64,000 nucleotides of DNA, taken from NCBI GenBank assembly GCA_007115705.1, contig QXEO01001036.1:248001-312000 (forward strand). Reading direction: 5' to 3'. Position numbers and translations under genes: made by a program. This document shows positions 58,926-64,000 of the stretch, in pieces; position 1 is the first letter of the stretch, and the number at the start of each line of letters is the position of its first letter. The stretch comes from Dactylis glomerata (lineage: Eukaryota; Streptophyta; Magnoliopsida; Poales; Poaceae). The notes beneath the pieces are model-generated. The model searched no databases and had not been told where the DNA came from. It was given only the letters and a program-made list of their open reading frames with translations.

Positions 58926-59535
58926 TATGCATTTTCCCACATCATAGCTGTATTAGAGGCAAACGTGAAAACAATTTATAGAATAGAAAGCCATGCTTTT
59001 TGGTAGCAGCAACATTGCAATTCAAACAACAGGATATATATCTACAGGGATAAAATGATATTACATACTGAATTCAACCTCACTAAGCTATCAGCCACAC
59101 CAAGAACCACCCATCATCATGAGCCCAAAAGTGGTAGGCGTGACAGAAGAGAAAGGAGGCAGCTACATCAGGGAGAGTTCAGGCGCCACCCGCGTGGTGA
59201 CCCTATACATCTGCGCGCCGAGGGATCAACTCTAGTTACCTCACAGCCTCAACCTGCGCAGATGCTTGAGGAGAAAGAAGATTAGGCCCCAGGCTAGGGT
59301 TCTCAGCCGGGCCGGCGGTTGTCGGAGACGGTTAGCAGCAGAGGCGCCTGGAATCGGAGGCAGCGGCTGCAGGGTTTCGGGAGGAAGGAGAAGATCATCA
59401 TTCTAGCTAATGCGCTCGTCGGTGGAGACGTCGTGCAGGAAACCGGCGAGTAGAGAAAGAGATTAGAGAAGGCGGCGGCGTACGTGAGAACAGGGAGGCG
59501 GTTTGCCACGGTGGGCAGAGTTTAGGGCGAAAAAA
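58926..59535. other. Possible GC-rich 5' exon on the minus strand, unassigned
   Basis: 59290-59530 read on the minus strand looks like a plant leader: ccctaaactctgcccacc, C/T-rich, and a possible donor ag/gtaact near 59240. No long frame with an ATG and no domain follows. It could be a relic or non-coding first exon; low confidence. Confidence 0.25.
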
Positions 59536-60207
59536 CTACACACCGCCTAACGCGCTGTGGATGCGTCGCCCCGCGCAGCCCGGTGGTGTTGTGGGCTGGC
59601 CCATGTGGCGAGTTTTTTTCTTGTTTTTCCTTCACGGTTTCTGTTTGGTTCCCACAGGTTTCCTGGTTTTTCGTAGGGTTTGGGCTGGTTTTCTGTTTAT
59701 GAGCGATTTTTTTTTATTTTCCCTTTTTCTGTTTTTATTTCCTTTTTTACTTTTATGTTTGTATATTTCCTTTAACTTCACTTTTTATACAAAAAATATT
59801 TGAAGAATGTTTAGATTTTTAAAAAGTTCAGATTTAAAATTGTTCAAATTTTAAAAGGTTCAAACTTTAAAAATTGCTCAAATTTGAAAGAAAAAACCAT
59901 TTTTAAAAATAGTTCAGATTTGAAACTTTTCATATTTTAAATAATGTTCATATTTGAATAATATTCAAATTTGGAATATGTTTAGATTTTTAAAACTTCT
60001 AGTTTAAAAAAATCAAATTTTTGAAAAATGTTTAGTGTCTCAAAAATTAGATGTTAAAAAAAGAAAAAAGATATAGAAATTAAACAACGGGAAAGAAAAA
60101 TAATAAAAATAAAAAAGCAGACTACCTGACGGGCCATGACCCAACTAGGAGGCTCGTGCGAGCGGAGGTGTGCGATGCCTCGGTAGGGCGTCATGTTAGG
60201 CGGTGTA
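59536..60207. mobile_element. Inverted-repeat element with ttcaaattt-rich centre
   Basis: The ends actacacaccgcctaacgcg and, reverse-complemented, ctttacaccgcctaacatga share cacaccgcctaac. The interior has many ttcaaatttgaaa-type words (59760-60060). A TIR transposon is the best reading; the superfamily is not settled because no target duplication was found. Confidence 0.55.
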
Positions 60208-60245
60208 AAGGAGCCCCCTAGCTTAGGGTGTAACACCCTATGACA

Positions 60246-60602
60246 CCTTGGATTAGGCTTGGGTTGTTGGTGTCTCTACATGGGCTTGGCCAGCTAGTCT
60301 AACAAATTGGAGCAGGAAAGATAAAAGAGGCACATGAGAGGTCATCGAACAGAACGGAAATGAATTGAACTTCCTCCTCTCGACTATCTTGTTCTTCCTC
60401 TGCTCTAGATCATCATCGCCTTCAGGTCTAGTGCTACCACAAGCAACCATTGTATTCAGTTTGTATGGACCTCATGACCCGATCACCGGCGGCCACGCGG
60501 TTGGTACTAGAGCCATGTTTACAATTATCTTTCCTTCTTCGATTGTTCAGCAGCTGGCCAAGCCCATGCACATACACCAACATCACAAGCCCAATCCAAG
60601 GT
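60246..60602. repeat. Fold-back structure with 50-bp arms
   Basis: The left arm ccttggattaggcttgggtt... to gggcttggccagct (60246-60296) is complementary to 60551-60602 with about seven mismatches. The 250-bp loop contains ttggtactagagcc, which resembles a tRNA-Met primer site. Confidence 0.7.
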
Positions 60603-60621
60603 ATGCAGAGGGCGTTACATA

Positions 60622-60905
60622 GGGATCGTGGATATGACCTTCTATGATAATTTGGCGGTGGAGGAGTACACAAACATGGTAACATTCAATTGGATCCGCC
60701 ATACGAGTTACCAGTGTAGCTCGGAAGCCAAAGCGTGTGAGGTCCGCCATATGTAGGAGAAAGCGGTAGTGGGAGGCGGATGCGAGGAGAAGTGGCAGTC
60801 AGAGTTTAGGGATCGTGGATATGAGCCTTCTGTGATTATCTGACGATTGAAGAGTACACAAACATGTCAACACTCAATTGGATCCACCGGATGAGCTACC
60901 AGTGC
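60622..60905. repeat. Direct repeat of 95 bp, 188 bp apart
   Basis: 60622-60716 and 60810-60905 share gggatcgtggatatga, gagtacacaaacatg, caattggatcc and taccagtg in order. The sequence does not code. Confidence 0.85.
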
Positions 60906-62009
60906 CCGACAATTCTAGGGACTTCAAGGGTTAAGGATTTGGTTGCTTAGTGTTGAAAAGAGAGAGAAGGTTCATGCCAAGGATAAAATCAACAAGCAAA
61001 CCAATGTGCTTTAGTCTCTTTGATGTAAAATGGCTTGACGTCCCCTTAAATGTTTTACCGGTTTCTAATAGGTAAACACACTCGCTCGTAAAATTTATTC
61101 AATACTCAAAGGGAAGTTACCCTTTTTTACAATTACTAGCATATTGTCCGTGCTTTGCTACGGACTCATGTGACAGTACAAAATCTAAATTGATAAACTA
61201 CGACCGGGATTCTTACGAATGCACATACTCCATTAAAGATGTTTAAGATTGCATGATATTTTCTTACAGGTATAATATGAGGTAATTGTCAAATTCTCTC
61301 TTTTACCACATAAATTTGACATATTATCATGTGTAATCAGCTGTCTCAGTAGAGTAATAGTGGCAATGGAAATTGGAGAGAAAACCAACAGACAGAAAGT
61401 TAGATAATTACTACTCCAATGTACTGTAGCAGTGATATATCTCTTGAGTTTGCTAATTAATTGATCTTCTGTTTTTTATGGCAAATCTCAGTTTAGGTAA
61501 ACATTACACAAGTAATTAATGAGATCATTAGAATCATCGATGTACTCCACCATTACCCATCTTGTTGAGGGAAAACCACAGAATTGGGGAGACAGGTTCA
61601 GAGTAGCCCCGGTACAGAGTAACCGAACATATAATGTTCAATTGTCTGCATTATTTCTCAACCCCAGTTAGCAGTTACGTTCAGAGGATCGTCTAACCAG
61701 TGTTCTTGGTCGATCTAGTTCCCGCTAGTTCGATTCGCTTCCACTGATCATCTGCTGGTATGGATTTATAGGAACAAAACAGTAGCGTTTGGGTTTCCGG
61801 CTTTCCGGCCAAAGTCTTCACCTGCGAGGAAGCATGTTGCCACCGCTGCCTTTTCTTCCCAGCCTATCTTTCCTGCCCAACTCTTGCGAGGCTGACGCTG
61901 AGCCAGGATACCAATTCAGTGTAGTCAATTTAAAGTTATGTAGTTAAATACATGTATTTATATAAAATTTTAATTATTTTTTAAAAAAATTAGCTTGTAT
62001 TGCCAAAAA
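60906..62009. other. Intergenic, no gene recognised
   Basis: AT-rich. A gtccgtgctttgctacgg hairpin word at about 61145 is of a kind seen in grass repeats, but no element boundary could be set. Confidence 0.35.
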
Positions 62010-62035
62010 GCTGTGTAGTCAATTGACTACACAGC
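62010..62035. repeat. Perfect 26-bp palindrome
   Basis: The half-site gctgtgtagtcaa is followed by its exact reverse complement ttgactacacagc. A related half (gtgtagtcaattta) lies at about 61920, so this may be a joint between inverted transposon ends. Confidence 0.9.
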
Positions 62036-62064
62036 CAAAGGGTGGCTTCGCACTCGCTCCTCCT

Positions 62065-62300
62065 CTTTCAATCCTCACCAGCGGCTCCTTTTCCGGCTCG
62101 CCGCCGCCTTCCAGAATGGGAAACACGAGAGGAACAGGATTAGTGGATAGAGTGCAGGTCACGTGCCGTATCTTCCCCTGCCTCTTTCTTGCACGACGCC
62201 TGCGAGGCCGCCGCCGCCCCTTCTCTGTCAACCCTCGCCGGCGGCACCTTTTCCGTCTCGCCGCCACCTGCCATGATGGGAAAGACAAGAGGAAGAGGAA
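62065..62300. repeat. Tandem duplication, offset about 160 bp
   Basis: The segment tttcaatcctcaccagcggc, then tccttttccggctcgccgcc and atgggaaacacgagaggaa, is repeated in diverged form from about 62226. GC-rich; open frames on both strands have no domain. Confidence 0.75.
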
Positions 62301-63750
62301 GTGGGATCGGGTCCGGATCGCGTGCGTAGGTCCTTTCTTCCGTGCGGGATCGATCAACGCGTGGACCTACGACCTCACGGGGGAGCGCGGGTTAATTTCT
62401 AAAATCCTGAGGGGTGAAAGTGTAAACTGCGCGACGTACCACGGTCGCTTTGCCATTTCATTAATAGAGATCTTCTACTATATCTCTCCAACTTTCTCCT
62501 ATAACACTAGGAGGTAGAATAAAAAAACACGATGCAATAAAGATACGCCGCGAGGCAGTAGAAATAGTGTAGGAGTAGTAGAAACATGTAATGCAATGCA
62601 ATAGAACATGTACTAGTACATAGCACGAGATGCAGTCAAAACAATGCACAAGAAATTGTTTGCTCAAATCTTAAAATAAACATGGGCTTTTAGCAAAATG
62701 CATGTAAAATGGGTCTAAGGAAACAATGACAGGATTGGACGATCTAAAAAATCAAAGGCAATGTACAAAAGTGCATTTGGAGGTTATCGGTCGTAGGCTT
62801 TTCATTGCCATTCGGTTCGGCATAGACGAGCATCTAACTAATTCCTGTTAGCACATTTCAGAGCTCCTGGACATAGAACTTCAAGCTCCACCAAACCGCA
62901 GTGATCGATAATGGAGTTGGCTACGCGGCTGCGGCTGGCGGTCGAGCCGTCACACTCGGAATTAGTTTAAGTGCAGCACTAGGCCGGACACATCAAAAGC
63001 AGGCCACCGATCGCACTCAACCTCACCGGTTAACCAGGCATGTACTACTCCTCGAAACCATCCATTTCCGGCATGTGATACATGCTCGCTCTCTTTCTCT
63101 CCCAACGCCACTCCCTCGTGCTAGGCTGCTTGCGCTCCAAAAGAAGTCGTACTACTACCACGTGACACGGTCGAGGGCAATAACCTGGAGGTCTGCATCT
63201 CTCGACAAGTTTTGGTCGCTAGCAACGAAGCCTGGGACAGAGGGTGGATGCGTGTTCCCACTACTTTTGTTTTGTGTACCTGCTGTTACCAAATATTATT
63301 TCCCTTAGATTAGATTCTCCAGTTCTGCCAAACGGCACAATTTGCATTAGTTAACTCAAAAGCATGGCCACTTAGCAGTAGCAATAGATTTAGTCCGAGA
63401 ATGAAGCGCTCCAGAATCTACTACAGTAGTAGTATGCACCTGCCCTATAGCCTCTATTTGGCATGAGATTAGTATTTTTCTAATCACCTAAGCTGCACGA
63501 GATTAACTGCTTCCTAGCCTGGCTGGTTGGTTGGTCATCCGTCCGTTTCATGTATGCTTCGAACATGAATTAGTGGGATTGTGAAAGCCCAGAGTGAGAA
63601 GTGACAATGCTCCCACTCACATCAGAACAGATCCAAATTAACACACAAGAGTCCAAATAAAGCAACTTATTCCCGGGCCCCAGGCAGATAGAGAGATTAA
63701 ATAAAGAAGAACGCGCAATCTAGCAGTAGTACTAAAACGTGCCTAAAAAC
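62301..63750. other. Intergenic upstream of the right-edge gene
   Basis: No domain-bearing frame. An open frame at 62901-63308 has no recognisable content. The last few hundred bases are presumably promoter of the gene starting at 63920. Confidence 0.35.
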
Positions 63751-63755
63751 TGAGC

Positions 63756-63761
63756 TATAAA
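63756..63761 (+). promoter_or_regulatory. TATA box of the right-edge gene
   Basis: TATAAA in gagctataaatcagc, about 165 bp above the start codon. C/T-rich sequence (ttctcttctctcttctcag) between the two fits a leader of about 130 bases. Confidence 0.75.
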
Positions 63762-63919
63762 TCAGCTAGCTCAGCCTTGCACACTCCCTCCCCAAACCAG
63801 CTTACCGGCCAGAGTTCTCTTCTCTCTTCTCAGCAACACAACCAGCACTCGAAGCACACAAGACCAAGCCTCAGTCACCGGAGAGAAGGATCGATCAAGA
63901 TCAAGGAAGGAGAACATCA

Positions 63920-64000
63920 ATGGAGTACGGGTACCCCTGCAACCACAGCTGCAACAAGAAGGAGAAGAGGCCTCCGCTCAAGAGAGGCCAGCTTAAACTG
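63920..64000 (+). CDS. Start of an unrecognised small plant protein gene (partial)
   Basis: The ATG at 63920 in context catcaATGG opens a frame that runs off the window after 27 codons. It begins MEYGYPCNHSCNKKEKRPPL and then KRGQLKL. A short Tyr/Cys-rich start followed by a basic, Pro-containing stretch is seen; there is no signal peptide. I do not recognise the family with confidence. TATA box and leader support a real gene. Confidence 0.7.
   Translation, partial: MEYGYPCNHSCNKKEKRPPLKRGQLKL

Noticed and set aside
59060..59130. Box C/D snoRNA candidate on the minus strand (tgatga followed by ctga)
   Set aside because: Only one C and one D-like box about 20 nt apart, with no terminal stem; too short and easily matched by chance.

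Overview
The window is plant nuclear DNA, most likely from a Triticeae grass (wheat, Aegilops or barley type). Three things point there: introns with GT-AG borders, a dense layering of nested LTR retrotransposons, LINEs and MITEs (Stowaway, Harbinger/PIF, hAT, Mutator-like), and plant-specific families (DUF4220/DUF594, plant mobile domain). Nothing bacterial or organellar was seen.

Few host genes are present. (1) 18238-28062, plus strand: a complete 18-exon TBC-domain Rab GTPase-activating protein; the splice phases close exactly to 843 aa. (2) 29205-31888, minus strand: a two-exon DUF4220/DUF594 membrane protein of 701 aa, convergent with the TBC gene. (3) 63920 to the window end, plus strand: the first 27 codons of an unrecognised small protein gene with a TATA box. 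(4) Two identical tRNA-Glu(CUC) genes at 5800 and 8703.

Layout. 1-490: end of an antisense Copia element (leader plus LTR). 491-5799: repeats and MITEs, no gene. 5800-8775: tRNA genes around an antisense LINE remnant. 9187-11082: two related Copia 3' ends in inverted orientation, bounded by the same 5-bp target duplication. 12558-13216: a TRIM-like mini-LTR element. 13785-16245: a PIF/Harbinger transposase pseudogene split by a 1241-bp solo LTR with perfect TSD. 16549-17422: a non-autonomous Harbinger element. 17700-31888: the gene island. 33270-41275: duplicated intergenic blocks, a hAT MITE and a decayed full-length Copia element (34433-39537). 41950-46100: an antisense, internally deleted Gypsy element interrupted by a Harbinger element that carries only the Myb-like accessory gene.

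The most unusual region is 46870-55075, remains of a large Mutator-like (MULE) unit. On the plus strand it has a broken GRF-zinc-finger/coiled-coil gene and an intact two-exon 243-aa gene of unknown function. The intact gene's promoter holds seven E2F-type sites in 114 bp just above a TATA box. Convergent with these, on the minus strand, lie a MURA-type transposase and a plant mobile domain (PMD) reading frame that appear to have been one fused gene. Transposase, PMD and GRF genes carry stops or frameshifts; the 243-aa gene does not. The convergent layout recalls maize MuDR (mudrA/mudrB), but I do not recognise the accessory protein. The rest (55195-63700) is Gypsy gag debris, a LINE insertion, fold-back elements and intergenic DNA.
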